A DNA stretch of 64,000 nt from Hydrogenophilales bacterium 16-64-40 (GCA_002256995.1 NCGX01000012.1:16529-80528), one strand, 5' to 3'. Positions 44,746 to 55,361 are shown, counted from the stretch's first letter. The notes: a model not told the origin generated them from the letters alone. Numbers and translations are program-made.

Positions 44746-45630
44746 CTAGGCGTCCTTTTGGGTCGTGGGGTCGAAGGCATCGCGCAGGCCATCGCCCAGC
44801 AGATTCAGTGCCACCAGCAGAATCGCCAGGGCCACACCGGGCACGCCCGAGATCCACGGCGCCATGGTGATGAAGCCACGGCCTTCGGCGATCATCAGAC
44901 CCCAGTCGGGGGTCGGCGGCACCACGCCGATGCCGAGGAAAGACAGCCCCGACTCCAGCAGGATGGCGATGCTGATCCGCATGCCGGCCTGAACCAGGAT
45001 AGGCGACACCACATTGGGTAAAACGTGGCGCCAGATGATGGCCGCAGTCGGCACGCCCATCATCCGGGCCGCCTCGATATAGGGCTGGCTCTTCACCTGC
45101 AGCACGTCGCCGCGTGTCATCCGCGCGAAGGGCCCGACGAAGGACAGGGCCAGCGCATACACGACATTTTCCGTGCCGAGTCCGAGCACCGCCATGAACG
45201 CCATCGCCAGGATCAGTTCCGGAAAGGCGAGCAGGCCGTCGACGATGCGCATCAGCACCCACTCGGTGCGCCCGCCCATCAGCCCGGCCGCGAGGCCGAT
45301 GGCCACGCCCACGGCCAGTCCGAGGGCAACCGAGGCAAAGCCGATGATCAGCGCCAGTTGCGCGCCGTACAGCAGCCGCGAATAGAGATCCTGGCCGTAG
45401 GAATCCGTGCCGAGCCAGTGCGCGGCACTCGGCCCTTGCAGCGAGGCCATCAGATCCTGGGCAGTGGGATCATGGGTGGCCAGCCAGGGGGCGAACACGG
45501 CCGCAAAAATATAGATGGCGATAATCGCGAGGCCGACCATGGCGCTGCGCTGTCGCAGCATGGGCTGCAGCAAACGCCGCCTCCATTGCGACTCCCGGGT
45601 TAAAGCCGTGACATTGAGTGCTTCAGTCAT
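44746..45630 (-). CDS. Oligopeptide ABC transporter permease (DppC type)
   Basis: 294-aa inner-membrane permease with about six helices, starting with the OppC-type N-terminal region (SAMVGLAIIAIYIFAAVFAP) and HWLGTDSYGQDLYSRLLYGA. The EAA loop that contacts the ATPases is EAARMMGVPTAAIIWRHVLP. ATG at 45630 is the start; a much longer open frame upstream is a shadow of the dppB-like gene. Confidence 0.92.
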   Translation of the reverse strand: MTEALNVTALTRESQWRRRLLQPMLRQRSAMVGLAIIAIYIFAAVFAPWLATHDPTAQDLMASLQGPSAAHWLGTDSYGQDLYSRLLYGAQLALIIGFASVALGLAVGVAIGLAAGLMGGRTEWVLMRIVDGLLAFPELILAMAFMAVLGLGTENVVYALALSFVGPFARMTRGDVLQVKSQPYIEAARMMGVPTAAIIWRHVLPNVVSPILVQAGMRISIAILLESGLSFLGIGVVPPTPDWGLMIAEGRGFITMAPWISGVPGVALAILLVALNLLGDGLRDAFDPTTQKDA

Positions 45631-45632
45631 GC

Positions 45633-46580
45633 TTAGCGTCTCCGAAGGCGTGGATCGAGAAACTGGTAGGTCTGGTCGACAGCAAGATTGACCGCAACGA
45701 ACAGCAGGCCGGTGATCATGATGCCGGCCTGTACCACGATGTATTCGCGGTTGAGCACTGCCGTGGTGACCATCATCCCGAGGCCGGGCAGCGCGAACAC
45801 CACCTCGGTCATCACCGCGCCGCGCAACATGCCGCCGAGCTGCAGGCCGATGACGGTGACCAGCGGCATCAGCACGTTGCGCATGCCGTGCACCCACACC
45901 ACGCGCCAGGCCGGTTCGCCGCGCGCCTTGGCGGCCAGAATGTATGGCTGCCCCATCACTTCCAGCAGGCTGGAACGTGTGATGCGTGCGATGAGTCCGA
46001 TATACCAGGCACCCAGCGTGAAGGCCGGCAGGGTCAGGTGCCACAGTCCCTGCCAGAAGTCCTCCCAGGGCGCGACAAATCCAAGGACCGGGAACCAGCC
46101 GAGGTCGACCCCGAACAGCCAGATCAGCAGGATGCCCAGATAGAAACTGGGGAAGGCGTTGCCGCCGATGGCCAGCGTGGTCGCCAGCACATCCGCCCAA
46201 CTGTTGCGATAGAGCGCAGCCAGCACCCCGGTGGGGATGCCGATCACCAGCGCGATCAGCAGCGACAGCGCCGCCAGCGTCAGCGTCACCGGCAGCGCCT
46301 GCAGCACGGCCAGTTCGAAGATGTCCTGGCTGGTGATGTAGGACGTGCCCCAGTTGCCGCGGACGAAATCGGCCAGCCAGTTGCCGTACTGGAACACCAC
46401 CGGCTGGTCGAGACCGAGCGCATGGGTCAGCTGATCGTAGGACGACTTCGAGTAGTCCGAGCCCAACATGATGCTCACCGGATCGCCCGGCGCCAGCTTC
46501 AGGAAAGCGAAGCTGGCTGCCGAGACGAAGAGCAGCACCAGCAGGGTCTGCGCCAGTTTGGCGGATGCGGCCTGGAACAT
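45633..46580 (-). CDS. Oligopeptide ABC transporter permease (DppB type)
   Basis: 315-aa permease with about six helices. LAQTLLVLLFVSAASFAFLK and APGDPVSIMLG are typical of DppB/OppB N-termini; the EAA loop is ILAAKARGEPAWRVVWVHGM. The ATG overlaps the stop of the substrate-binding protein by one base (TGATG). Confidence 0.92.
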   Translation of the reverse strand: MFQAASAKLAQTLLVLLFVSAASFAFLKLAPGDPVSIMLGSDYSKSSYDQLTHALGLDQPVVFQYGNWLADFVRGNWGTSYITSQDIFELAVLQALPVTLTLAALSLLIALVIGIPTGVLAALYRNSWADVLATTLAIGGNAFPSFYLGILLIWLFGVDLGWFPVLGFVAPWEDFWQGLWHLTLPAFTLGAWYIGLIARITRSSLLEVMGQPYILAAKARGEPAWRVVWVHGMRNVLMPLVTVIGLQLGGMLRGAVMTEVVFALPGLGMMVTTAVLNREYIVVQAGIMITGLLFVAVNLAVDQTYQFLDPRLRRR

Positions 46581-48220
46581 CAGGCCAGCCAGACGGAATG
46601 CAGGTTCAGCAGGTCGACCGGAATGTACTGGAAGCCCTGCACCCGCTTGCTCAGGATCTTGAACACCTTCATGTGGGCAAGCACCGCGAGCGGGGCGTCG
46701 GCCATGAGCAGGTCCTCGGCACGGCCGTAGAGCTTCTTGCGCGTCGCCTGATTGAGCGTGTCCTGCGCCTCGGAGAGCAGCTTGTCGAACTCGGTATTGC
46801 TGTAGCCGACGAAGTTCCAGGGCTTGCCGCTGTGCCACTCGGGGTAGATGGTTTCGTCGGGATCGAGGTCGGCGATCCAGGCTTCGTCGTACATATCGAA
46901 GTCGCCGCCGTTGCGTCGCTTGGTCCAGACCGCGCGGTCGAGCAGTTCAATCTTCGGCTTGATGCCAATTTTCTCCAGCATGGGGAGCAGCAACTGGGAG
47001 TTACGGGTGCCGCTGCCGCCCGAGCCGGTGAAGCCCTGGCTTACGATATAAACTGGGTTGATCTCGCCCTGGACCTTGGATTGCTTGCGGTACGCCATCG
47101 CCTTCTTCAGGTCGAAGAACTGGCCACGGCCGCTCTTGCCTATGTTCTTGTCGTAAAAGTCGGTCATCGGCGGGGAGATGGGGCTATAGGCCGGAATGGC
47201 TTCACCGAAGTAACCCTGTTTGACGATGGAATCACGGTTGATTGCAAAAGCCACGGCCTTGCGCAACATGGGATCGTCGAAGGGCGCACGGCGGTTGTTC
47301 ATGGCGACGAAACTGTAGTTGCCCTCGACCTCGCCGTAGACATTAAGCTTGCGGTTCGCCTTGAGTTGCGGGACGAACTGGAACGGCGACAGACTCATGC
47401 CGTCCACCTGGCCCGACATCATGGCCGCCACCGCAGCGGTCGGCTCCTTGATCAGCAGGATCTGCACACCATCCAGATAAGGCAGGCCCGGCTCGAAGTA
47501 GTCGGGGTTGCGCTCCAGGGTGATCGATTCGTTCTCACGCCAGCCCGCGAACTTGAATGGACCGGTGCCGACGGGATTGCGGCCGAAGGCCTTGCCGTGT
47601 TGCTCCACCGCGCGCTTGCTGACGATGGTGCCGGCCCGTCCGGTGCTGCCGGTGAGCGCGACGGGCAGGAAGGCATACGGCTTGGAGAAGCGCATGCGGA
47701 GGGTGGATTCGTCGACGATGTCGATACCGGCCAGCGTCTCGAATTTCCAGGCGTGGGGCGAAGCGACCGCGGGGGACTTGACGCGTTCGAGGCTCCATTT
47801 CACGGCAGCGGCATCGCAGGGATCACCGTTGTGGAACTTCACGCCCTGGCGCAGCTTGAATACGTGGGTCTTGTCGTCCGGCATTTCCCACGTCTCGGCC
47901 AGGTCGGGCACGAAGGACACTTTCTTGCCGTCGTAGGCCACCTTGAGCAGGCCATTGAAGATGTTGTTGAGAATTTTCACCGACCCCAATGACGCGGTGA
48001 AGTGCGGGTCCAGCGTGTCCACTGCATCGATCCACGCGAGCTTGATGGTGCCGCCCCGCTTGGGCGCGGCGGCGATGGCGTTCTGGACCAGCGAACCGCC
48101 CATGATGGCGCTGACTGCTGCCAGTCCGGCGCCGCTCCCCATCAATTTCATAAAGCTGCGACGGTTAATCCCGGCAGCCAGGACGGCGGCCAGTTTGTCC
48201 TTGTGATTCTGTTCAGACAT
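46580..48220 (-). CDS. Peptide ABC transporter substrate-binding protein (Tat-exported)
   Basis: 546-aa SBP_bac_5 family protein. The N-terminus carries a twin-arginine signal, GINRRSFMKLMGSGAG, then a hydrophobic stretch, so it is exported folded via Tat. Mature features: AWIDAVDTLDPHF, VKFHNGDPCDAAAVKWSLER, AVAFAINRDSIV. It binds peptides or similar nutrients in the periplasm. First gene of the five-gene transporter unit ending in gamma-glutamyltransferase; glutathione or other gamma-glutamyl peptide as ligand is inference. Confidence 0.92.
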   Translation of the reverse strand: MSEQNHKDKLAAVLAAGINRRSFMKLMGSGAGLAAVSAIMGGSLVQNAIAAAPKRGGTIKLAWIDAVDTLDPHFTASLGSVKILNNIFNGLLKVAYDGKKVSFVPDLAETWEMPDDKTHVFKLRQGVKFHNGDPCDAAAVKWSLERVKSPAVASPHAWKFETLAGIDIVDESTLRMRFSKPYAFLPVALTGSTGRAGTIVSKRAVEQHGKAFGRNPVGTGPFKFAGWRENESITLERNPDYFEPGLPYLDGVQILLIKEPTAAVAAMMSGQVDGMSLSPFQFVPQLKANRKLNVYGEVEGNYSFVAMNNRRAPFDDPMLRKAVAFAINRDSIVKQGYFGEAIPAYSPISPPMTDFYDKNIGKSGRGQFFDLKKAMAYRKQSKVQGEINPVYIVSQGFTGSGGSGTRNSQLLLPMLEKIGIKPKIELLDRAVWTKRRNGGDFDMYDEAWIADLDPDETIYPEWHSGKPWNFVGYSNTEFDKLLSEAQDTLNQATRKKLYGRAEDLLMADAPLAVLAHMKVFKILSKRVQGFQYIPVDLLNLHSVWLA

Positions 48221-48628
48221 GCTTTTCTCCTAACAAGTGATACGGTTTAATCAACAATGTTATGGAGTCATGAGCAAACCATGTGCCAGCCAAAAATAAT
48301 TAATCAACTAACTGATATATAAGACAAATATTTTTAATGGCGCTATCCCATGGCGCTCTGCAGTCTGTAACGTGCACCGCCATGTTGCAGCCCGCACCAC
48401 GCACGAATCAGATCGTTTGTTATCAAAGATTATGGTTTTTGCTTACAAAAGTATTCACCGCGGCATACAAGAGGGTGCGGAGACATCCATCCAACGGTTT
48501 TCGGCCCGCTTGTTAGACAGACCTTGAAAAGGCTGCGCGTAGGGCTGCACAGGAATGGTGCGGACGGTGGCCGCATTTGTGAACATATGGAACATAGCTG
48601 TCGATCACCTACTCGGAGCGCACACGTT
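48221..48628. other. Promoter region upstream of the peptide transport operon
   Basis: About 410 bases without a gene. The 48,240-48,345 part is AT-rich (TTAATCAACTAACTGATATA and nearby runs) and probably holds the transport operon promoter on the minus strand. The remainder shows no open frame with family similarity and no repeat that I can recognise. Confidence 0.5.
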
Positions 48629-48656
48629 AAAAAACCCGCACCAAGCGGGTTTTTTT
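48629..48656. terminator. Bidirectional terminator after pilR
   Basis: A-run, CCCGC (48635-48639), loop, GCGGG (48645-48649), T-run: efficient in both directions. It lies downstream of the pilR stop (48680, minus strand). Confidence 0.88.
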
Positions 48657-48679
48657 ATGGGCGCGAGCCAAGCTAGGCG

Positions 48680-49999
48680 TTACTCGATACCCAGGCGCTC
48701 CAGCCGGTAACGCAGGCTGCGGAAGGTGACGCCGAGCACGCGGGCGGCAGCGGTCTTGTTGAAACGCGTCTGTTCCAGCGCTTCGAGGATGGCGACGCGC
48801 TCCATCTGGTCGAGGTAATCCTGTAACGGGTATTTGCTGCCTGGCGCGCCGCCATTGGTCGCGGGCAGGGCGGGGGCAAGGCTGAGATCGGCGGCGCTGA
48901 TGTGCTGGTCTTCGCATAGCGCCAGCGCGCGCTCCAGGGTGTTTTCCAGTTCCCGAACGTTGCCGGGGAAGGCATAGGCGCTGAGCGCCTTTTCGGCGTC
49001 GCGATCCAGTTTGATCTCGCTACCGCCCAGTTTGTCGAGCAGAAAGCGCGCCATCTCGGGGATGTCCTCGGCGCGGTCGCGCAGGCTGGGCATCACCAGA
49101 TCGATGACGTTGAGACGGTAGTACAGATCCTGGCGGAAGCGTCCGGATTCGACCAGCGCGGCGAGGTTCTGGTGGGTGGCGCTGATGATGCGCACGTCGA
49201 CCGGCTCTTCGGTGGTGGCCCCGACCTTGCGCACCTTTTTTTCCTGCAGCACGCGCAGCAGTTTCACCTGCATCGACAGCGGCAGGTCCGCGACTTCGTC
49301 GAGAAACAGGGTGCCGTCATCGGCTGCCTGGAAAAACCCGTTGCGGTCGGCGTCGGCGCCGGTGAAGGCGCCTTTCCGGTAACCGAAAAACTCGCTCTCC
49401 ATCAGCGTCTCGGGGATCGCGCCGCAGTTGACCGCGACGAAGGGCTTGTCTGCACGATTGCTGAGACGGTGGATCAGCCGCGCGGCGAGTTCCTTGCCGC
49501 TGCCCGACTCGCCGGCGATGTGCACCGGCGCCTGGGTGCGCGCGAGCTTGGCGATGCGCGCGCGGATGTCCTGCATGGTGGCGGACTGGCCGATCAGGTC
49601 GCTTGCGGGGCCGTCGGCCTGCATGGCTCCGGGGATTTTCAGTGCAGACTTGACCAGCGCGCGCAGCTGGTCGAGCGCCACAGGCTTAGCCAGGTAATCG
49701 AACGCGCCCGCCTTCAGCGCCGCGACCGCGTTGCCGGCATTGCCGTATGCGGTGATGACCGCCACCGGCACCGGCGCCGCCAGTGCGCTGGCGGTGGCGA
49801 TGACCTCCAGCCCTTCGCCGTCGCCCAGCCGCATGTCGGTGAGGCAGAGATCGTAATGGGTCTGTGCCAGCCGGGTTTGCGCTTCGGCCACGCTGACTGC
49901 GCGGTCGGTTTCCAGTCCCATCTTGACCAGGGTCAGCTCCATCAGATCGAGCAGGTCAGGCTCGTCGTCCACCAGCAGGATGCGCGGAGAGTTGGCCAT
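48680..49999 (-). CDS. pilR: Sigma-54 response regulator PilR
   Basis: 439-aa NtrC-family activator. Receiver domain ILLVDDEPDLLDLMELTL with the phosphoacceptor aspartate in LCLTDMRLGDGEG and AVITAYG, K in YLAKPV. AAA+ domain: Walker A GESGSGKELAARLIH, sigma-54 loop GAFTGAD, Walker B GTLFLDEVADLP. C-terminal Fis-type HTH NKTAAARVLGVTFRSLRYRL. It follows pilS directly and controls pilin transcription. Start ATG at 49999 gives MANSPRILLVDDE; the longer frame reads into pilS. Confidence 0.95.
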   Translation of the reverse strand: MANSPRILLVDDEPDLLDLMELTLVKMGLETDRAVSVAEAQTRLAQTHYDLCLTDMRLGDGEGLEVIATASALAAPVPVAVITAYGNAGNAVAALKAGAFDYLAKPVALDQLRALVKSALKIPGAMQADGPASDLIGQSATMQDIRARIAKLARTQAPVHIAGESGSGKELAARLIHRLSNRADKPFVAVNCGAIPETLMESEFFGYRKGAFTGADADRNGFFQAADDGTLFLDEVADLPLSMQVKLLRVLQEKKVRKVGATTEEPVDVRIISATHQNLAALVESGRFRQDLYYRLNVIDLVMPSLRDRAEDIPEMARFLLDKLGGSEIKLDRDAEKALSAYAFPGNVRELENTLERALALCEDQHISAADLSLAPALPATNGGAPGSKYPLQDYLDQMERVAILEALEQTRFNKTAAARVLGVTFRSLRYRLERLGIE

Positions 50000-50001
50000 G
50001 T

Positions 50002-51582
50002 TCACTCGCCTCCGCGCAGGCTGAGGCGGAAACGGGCGCCGCCCACCCCCGGCACATAGGCCAGCGTCGCATGGTTGGCCTCGGCCAGTTCGCGTGCGAG
50101 GAACAGACCCAGCCCGGTGCCCTGCGCATCGGTGGTGCAGAATGGCTCGAACAGCTTGCCGCGCTGTTCCGGTGCCACGCCCGGCCCATCGTCCGCGATT
50201 TCCAACTGCATGCTGTTGCCCGGCATCTGCGCGTTGAAGCGGATGCTGCCTGCCTGCTTGCGGCTGTAACGCCAGGCGTTGCGCAGCAGGTTCCACAGGA
50301 TTTGCCGCAGGTGGTCGGGGTCGAATTGAAAGCGCAGGGGGGCGGGCATGCTGACAATGACGGCGTCGGGCGGGATTTCTTCAGTCTGCCGCAACTCGTC
50401 GATGAGCGCGGCGAGCGACACGGCATCGAAACTGACCGGATTGAGGCGGTCGCGCCGGTTGAGCGTCAGCACTTCTTCGACCAGGCGGTCGAGCCGCCGC
50501 GCGTTGTTTTCGATGATCGCGGTCAGCCTGGCCTGGGCGGGGTCGTGCACGTCTTCCTGCAGCAGTTGCGCGGCATGGCTGATGGCAGACAGCGGGTTGC
50601 GGATTTCATGCGCGATGTTGGCGGTGAGCCGACCCAGCGCCGCCAGCTTTAGCCGTTGCGCTGCCTGTTCGGCCTGGCTCTGGTCCTCCAGCACCAGCAC
50701 CCGGCTGTCGTCCGGTGTCGCCAGCGGAATGCAGCGCACCCGCACCTGTGCGGTCGGGGTGCTGAGGGTGGGTGCGGTGCCCGGGCCAACCTGTTGCGCC
50801 AGCCGTGCCAGCTCGGGCGAGCAGTCCTGCAGCAGGGTGACGCCGGGAATCACCGGTGCCGTGATGCCGAGCAGGGCCAACGCACGCGGGCTGGCGTGGC
50901 GCACGACGCCGTCGCCGCGCACCGCCAGCAGGCCGTCGGGCGAGTTCTCGATCGCCAGTGCGTTGATGCGGTTCAGCAGCGCGAGTTCGTCCGCCTGCTG
51001 CTGCGCCAGTGTTTCCGAGCGTAGCGCGCGCTGCGTCAGCGCGTGCGCCAGCCAGCCGATGGCGAAGTATCCCGCGCACAGCAGACCGATCTGGAAAAAG
51101 CTGTCTGTCCCATGGCTGCCGCTCAGGATGCTGAATCCGTGCTGCAGCAGCACAGCGATCGATGCCATCGCTGCATACAGCAGCGTCAGCCGACCGCTGC
51201 CGACCAGCCCGCCCGACGCGATGGAAATCACCAGCAGCAGTCCCAGCCCGCCCGCTAGTCGTTCGCTGGTGGTCATCAGCAGCGTCACGAGGATGATGTC
51301 GGCGATGATGTGGGCGGTCAGCTGGATCTGGAAGCCGGGCCAGCGCGCGCGGATGCCGAGCACGAACAGCGCCGCGATCACCAGATAGGCGTAGGCAAAG
51401 CCCTGGAAGCGTTCGCTGGCGCCCGGGCGGAACAGGTCCGAGTCGCTGAAGAGCAGGCTGGTGAACACCAGCGCCGCCGCCAGGGTTAGACGATACAGGT
51501 TGAAGTAATCGAGGCTGCGCCAGTGCGACGCGTAGTAGCCCGGTGTGACCGGACGGGGCAGGACGTCTGCCGGGGAGCTCAT
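50002..51582 (-). CDS. pilS: Sensor histidine kinase PilS
   Basis: 526-aa membrane histidine kinase with about six N-terminal helices (LAAALVFTSLLFS onward), a PAS-like domain (AIENSPDGLLAVRGDGVVRH), the phosphoacceptor HEIRNPLSAISHAAQLLQED and ATPase boxes NLLRNAWRYS (N box), DDGPGV (G1), GTGLGLFLA (G2). It phosphorylates PilR to set pilin levels; in Pseudomonas it senses pilin in the membrane. Overlaps the PP0621-type gene by four bases. Confidence 0.94.
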   Translation of the reverse strand: MSSPADVLPRPVTPGYYASHWRSLDYFNLYRLTLAAALVFTSLLFSDSDLFRPGASERFQGFAYAYLVIAALFVLGIRARWPGFQIQLTAHIIADIILVTLLMTTSERLAGGLGLLLVISIASGGLVGSGRLTLLYAAMASIAVLLQHGFSILSGSHGTDSFFQIGLLCAGYFAIGWLAHALTQRALRSETLAQQQADELALLNRINALAIENSPDGLLAVRGDGVVRHASPRALALLGITAPVIPGVTLLQDCSPELARLAQQVGPGTAPTLSTPTAQVRVRCIPLATPDDSRVLVLEDQSQAEQAAQRLKLAALGRLTANIAHEIRNPLSAISHAAQLLQEDVHDPAQARLTAIIENNARRLDRLVEEVLTLNRRDRLNPVSFDAVSLAALIDELRQTEEIPPDAVIVSMPAPLRFQFDPDHLRQILWNLLRNAWRYSRKQAGSIRFNAQMPGNSMQLEIADDGPGVAPEQRGKLFEPFCTTDAQGTGLGLFLARELAEANHATLAYVPGVGGARFRLSLRGGE

Positions 51583-51815
51583 TTTTTACCGAGTTGTTTG
51601 TGTTCGGGCATGCAAAAGAAGTCGCCGTCGGAGTAGATGGCTTCGCTGCGCGGCAGATTCACGCCGCAATGCGCGCATTTCACCATATCCTCGGCGGCTT
51701 TCTCCCCTGCCGACGCCGGTGGTTTGCCGAGCGAGCGCTGGTAATTGCGGATGACCGCCCACACTGCGAACCCGACCACAAGCAACAACAGAATCTTGAT
51801 CACGCCATCTCCCAT
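51579..51815 (-). CDS. PP0621 family protein
   Basis: 78-aa protein with one N-terminal helix (IKILLLLVVGFAVWAVI) and a small metal-binding-like end: KCAHCGVNLPRSEAIYSDGD followed by FFCMPEH. This matches the short PP0621 family, commonly just upstream of pilS in beta- and gammaproteobacteria. Role unknown; the CxxC...C-x3-H pattern suggests zinc. The stop overlaps the pilS ATG. Confidence 0.85.
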   Translation of the reverse strand: MGDGVIKILLLLVVGFAVWAVIRNYQRSLGKPPASAGEKAAEDMVKCAHCGVNLPRSEAIYSDGDFFCMPEHKQLGKK

Positions 51816-52080
51816 GAAATTAGGCCCAGCATAGCATGGCAGCGCCTTGGACGGCTTGCCGCAGCTGCGTGGGGCGGGGCGGTTTACACTGGTTTCAGGA
51901 AATCCGGGGGAGGGTTCGCCAGCGTATGCGTTCGGTCCGAAGATGGCCGCTTGGCGATCAAGCCGCCGGGCAATTTTGATTTGGCGATTAATGGGGCAAA
52001 ATGGCCTGCGTTACGTTTGCCTTTTGCTCGCGCAAGGCGCCCATCAAACCTGAATTCGCCCGCACTCAGACGGGACAGTC

Positions 52081-53166
52081 ATGACCAAAAAAGCACTCAT
52101 CACCGGCGTCACGGGCCAGGACGGCGCCTACCTCGCCGAATTCCTTCTGTCCAAGGGCTACGAAGTCCACGGCATCAAGCGCCGTACCTCGATGTTCAAC
52201 ACCGACCGCATCGATCATCTTTACCAGGATCCGCACGAGGCCGATCGCAAGTTCATCCTGCATCACGGCGACCTCACCGACTCGTCCAGCCTGATCCGCA
52301 TCATCCAGCAGGTGCAGCCCGACGAAATCTACAACCTCGCCGCGCAAAGCCACGTCGCCGTCTCCTTCGAAGAACCCGAATACACCGCCAACTCCGACGC
52401 CCTCGGCGCGCTGCGCATCCTCGAAGCCATCCGCATCCTCGGCCTGGAAAAGAAGACCCGTTTCTATCAGGCCAGCACTTCCGAACTCTACGGTCTGGTG
52501 CAGGAAACTCCACAGAAGGAAACCACGCCGTTCTATCCGAGGAGCCCGTATGCGGTGGCCAAGCTCTACGCCTACTGGATCACCGTCAACTACCGCGAGG
52601 CCTACGGCATGTATGCCTGCAACGGCATCCTGTTCAACCACGAGTCGCCGGTGCGCGGCGAAACCTTCGTCACCCGCAAGATCACCCGCGCGCTGGCCCG
52701 GATCAAGCTCGGCCTGCAGGACTGTTTGTTCCTCGGCAACATGGACGCCAAGCGCGACTGGGGCCACGCCAAGGATTACGTCGAGATGCAGTGGCTGATG
52801 CTGCAGCAGGAGATGCCCGAGGACTTCGTCATCGCCACCGGCGTGCAGTACTCGGTCAGAGACTTCGTCAACGCCGCCGCCAAGGAATTGGGCATGGCCA
52901 TCCGCTGGGAAGGGCAGGGCGTCGACGAGAGAGGGTTTGATGTCCACGGCAAATGCATCGTCGCCGTCGACCCGCGCTACTTCCGCCCCACCGAAGTCGA
53001 AACCCTGCTGGGCGATCCCAGCAAGGCCAAGGACAAGCTCGGCTGGACGCCGAAGATCACCTTCGACGAACTGGTGGCCGAGATGGTGCGCGAAGACCTG
53101 AAGGCGGCCGAGCGCGACGAGCTGGTGAAGAAGCACGGCTACAAGGCCATGGACTATCACGAGTAA
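52081..53166 (+). CDS. gmd: GDP-mannose 4,6-dehydratase
   Basis: 361-aa short-chain dehydrogenase (extended type). NADP loop [36 protein letters not shown], active-site [10 protein letters not shown] with [15 protein letters not shown] (Tyr-x3-Lys). It makes GDP-4-keto-6-deoxymannose for GDP-fucose, GDP-rhamnose or perosamine. Start ATG at 52081. The following gene begins four bases later and supplies the next step. Cytoplasmic. Confidence 0.97.
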   Translation: MTKKALITGVTGQDGAYLAEFLLSKGYEVHGIKRRTSMFNTDRIDHLYQDPHEADRKFILHHGDLTDSSSLIRIIQQVQPDEIYNLAAQSHVAVSFEEPEYTANSDALGALRILEAIRILGLEKKTRFYQASTSELYGLVQETPQKETTPFYPRSPYAVAKLYAYWITVNYREAYGMYACNGILFNHESPVRGETFVTRKITRALARIKLGLQDCLFLGNMDAKRDWGHAKDYVEMQWLMLQQEMPEDFVIATGVQYSVRDFVNAAAKELGMAIRWEGQGVDERGFDVHGKCIVAVDPRYFRPTEVETLLGDPSKAKDKLGWTPKITFDELVAEMVREDLKAAERDELVKKHGYKAMDYHE

Positions 53167-53170
53167 GTTG

Positions 53171-54142
53171 ATGGAACCCAACGCAAAAATCTACATTGCC
53201 GGCCATCGCGGCCTGGTCGGATCTGCCCTCATGCGCAACCTGCAGGGCAGGGGCTACACCCACCTCATCACCCGCACCCACGCCGAGCTCGACCTCACCC
53301 GCCAGGCCGCGGTCGAGGCCTTCTTCGCCGAGGAAAAGCCCGACTACGTCTTCCTCGCCGCAGCCAAGGTCGGCGGCATCCACGCCAACAACGAATACCC
53401 GGCCGAATTCATCCGCGACAACCTGGCCATCCAGACCAACGTCATTCACGCCGCGTACAAGAACAAGGTCAAGCGCCTGCTGTTTCTCGGCTCCAGCTGC
53501 ATCTACCCCAAGCTTGCGCCGCAGCCGATGAAGGAGGAACACCTGCTCACCGGCCCGCTGGAGCCGACCAACCGCCCCTATGCGCTGGCCAAGATCGCCG
53601 GCATCGAGATGTGCTGGAGCTACAACCGGCAGTACAAGACCCGGTACCTGGCGGTGATGCCCACCAACCTGTACGGTCCCGGCGACAACTACCACCCGCA
53701 AAACGCCCATGTCATCCCGGCGCTGATCCGCCGCTTTCACGAAGCCAAACTTGCGAACGCGCCGAGCGTGACGGTTTGGGGCACCGGCACGCCCCGCCGT
53801 GAATTCATGTACAGCGAGGACATGGCCGACGCCTGTGTCTACCTGATGAACCTGCCGGACGCACAGTTCGTTCCGCTCTTGGGGCAGGACCACAACGACG
53901 GCTTGCCGCCTTTGATGAACATTGGCGTCGGCGACGACCTCAGCATTCGCGAACTGGCCGAAACGGTGAAGGCGGTGGTGGATTATCGGGGGGCAATCGA
54001 GTTCGACGCCAGCAAACCCGACGGCACGCCGAGAAAACTGATGGATGTGGGACGACTCAACGCCATCGGGTGGGAGGCCAGCACGCCGATGAAGAACGGG
54101 CTGGCTATCGCGTACTCGGACTTCATCGCCGGCGACGGGTGA
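53171..54142 (+). CDS. fcl: GDP-L-fucose synthase
   Basis: 323-aa GDP-4-keto-6-deoxymannose 3,5-epimerase/4-reductase. N-terminal [40 protein letters not shown], catalytic [13 protein letters not shown] (Tyr-x3-Lys), and [20 protein letters not shown]. Together with gmd it forms GDP-L-fucose for surface polysaccharide. ATG at 53171 is used; a TTG directly before is less likely. Confidence 0.96.
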   Translation: MEPNAKIYIAGHRGLVGSALMRNLQGRGYTHLITRTHAELDLTRQAAVEAFFAEEKPDYVFLAAAKVGGIHANNEYPAEFIRDNLAIQTNVIHAAYKNKVKRLLFLGSSCIYPKLAPQPMKEEHLLTGPLEPTNRPYALAKIAGIEMCWSYNRQYKTRYLAVMPTNLYGPGDNYHPQNAHVIPALIRRFHEAKLANAPSVTVWGTGTPRREFMYSEDMADACVYLMNLPDAQFVPLLGQDHNDGLPPLMNIGVGDDLSIRELAETVKAVVDYRGAIEFDASKPDGTPRKLMDVGRLNAIGWEASTPMKNGLAIAYSDFIAGDG

Positions 54143-54224
54143 ATACACGCCGAATATTTCACCTGAATGCGTCCCCTGCGCTGCGGCCGGGTGTCTGGCA
54201 TGGGGAAAACCTGGGGGAATTGAA

Positions 54225-55235
54225 TTGAAGGTTCTATTGACTGGCGGGGCGGGCTATATCGGCTCGCACACCGCGGTGGAATGCCTGGCGGCGGGGCACG
54301 AAGTGGTGGTGTTCGACAACCTGTCGAACAGCAGCGCTCTGTCGCTCAAGCGGGTAGCGCAGATTGCGGGCAGACCGGTGGCATTTGTGCAGGGCGATAT
54401 TCGCGAGCGCACGGAACTGCGCAAGTTGTTTGCCGACCATGCAATCGATGCGGTGGTGCATTTTGCCGGGCTGAAGGCGGTGGGCGAGTCGGTGGACAAG
54501 CCGCTGCTGTATTACGACAACAACATCGGCGGCAGCATTGCGCTGTTCGAAGAAATGTCCGCGGCCGGAGTGAAGGCCGTGGTGTTCTCGTCGTCCGCCA
54601 CGGTATACGGCGACCCGGCCACGGTGCCGATCACGGAGGACTTTCCCCTGTCGGCGACCAATCCGTACGGCCGCTCCAAACTCTTCATCGAGGAGATGCT
54701 GCACGACATCGCGCGCGCGGACGCGGGCTGGAACATTGCGCTGCTGCGCTATTTCAACCCGGTGGGTGCGCACGAATCGGGACTGATCGGCGAGGACCCG
54801 CGCGGCATTCCGAACAACCTGATGCCGTACGTGGCGCAGGTGGCGGTGGGGCGCCGGCCGTATCTCAATGTGTTCGGCGGCGACTATCCCACGCCGGACG
54901 GCACCGGGGTGCGCGACTACATCCATGTAGTCGACCTGGCGCGCGGGCATGTGGCGGCACTCAACACGCTGCTGCGATTGAGCGGGGTGCAGACTTGGAA
55001 CCTGGGCACCGGTCGCGGGGTGAGCGTGCTGGACATGGTGCACGCGTTCGAAGCCGCCAGCGGGAAGACTGTGCCCTATCGGATCGTGGCGCGCCGTGCG
55101 GGGGATGTGGCGCAATGCTGGGCTGACCCCTCGCGTGCCGCGCGTGATCTCGGCTGGCGCGCGGAATACGACTTGCCGCGCATGTGCGCGGATGCCTGGC
55201 GTTGGCAGCAGGGCAATCCTGACGGGTATGTTTGA
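54225..55235 (+). CDS. galE: UDP-glucose 4-epimerase
   Basis: 336-aa epimerase with NAD loop [69 protein letters not shown] (Tyr-x3-Lys) and [13 protein letters not shown]. It interconverts UDP-glucose and UDP-galactose. Start TTG at 54225 ([10 protein letters not shown]); GGGGGAA lies before it. With gmd and fcl it forms a nucleotide-sugar cluster, but no glycosyltransferase is in view. Confidence 0.95.
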   Translation: MKVLLTGGAGYIGSHTAVECLAAGHEVVVFDNLSNSSALSLKRVAQIAGRPVAFVQGDIRERTELRKLFADHAIDAVVHFAGLKAVGESVDKPLLYYDNNIGGSIALFEEMSAAGVKAVVFSSSATVYGDPATVPITEDFPLSATNPYGRSKLFIEEMLHDIARADAGWNIALLRYFNPVGAHESGLIGEDPRGIPNNLMPYVAQVAVGRRPYLNVFGGDYPTPDGTGVRDYIHVVDLARGHVAALNTLLRLSGVQTWNLGTGRGVSVLDMVHAFEAASGKTVPYRIVARRAGDVAQCWADPSRAARDLGWRAEYDLPRMCADAWRWQQGNPDGYV

Positions 55236-55361
55236 AGCGGGCAAGATTCAAGTCTGCGTAAGCTGGTTTCGTTGACGGTATAAAGTGATTGGCCGATGAT
55301 TCTTGAATCGGGCTTGCTTGTCCGAAATGCAGCGACCGTTAAGTTCAACAGGGAGTCCGTC

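Noticed and set aside
51847-52053. 68-codon plus-strand frame before gmd
   Set aside because: No ribosome site and no family pattern; the 265-bp gap is more likely the gmd promoter region.
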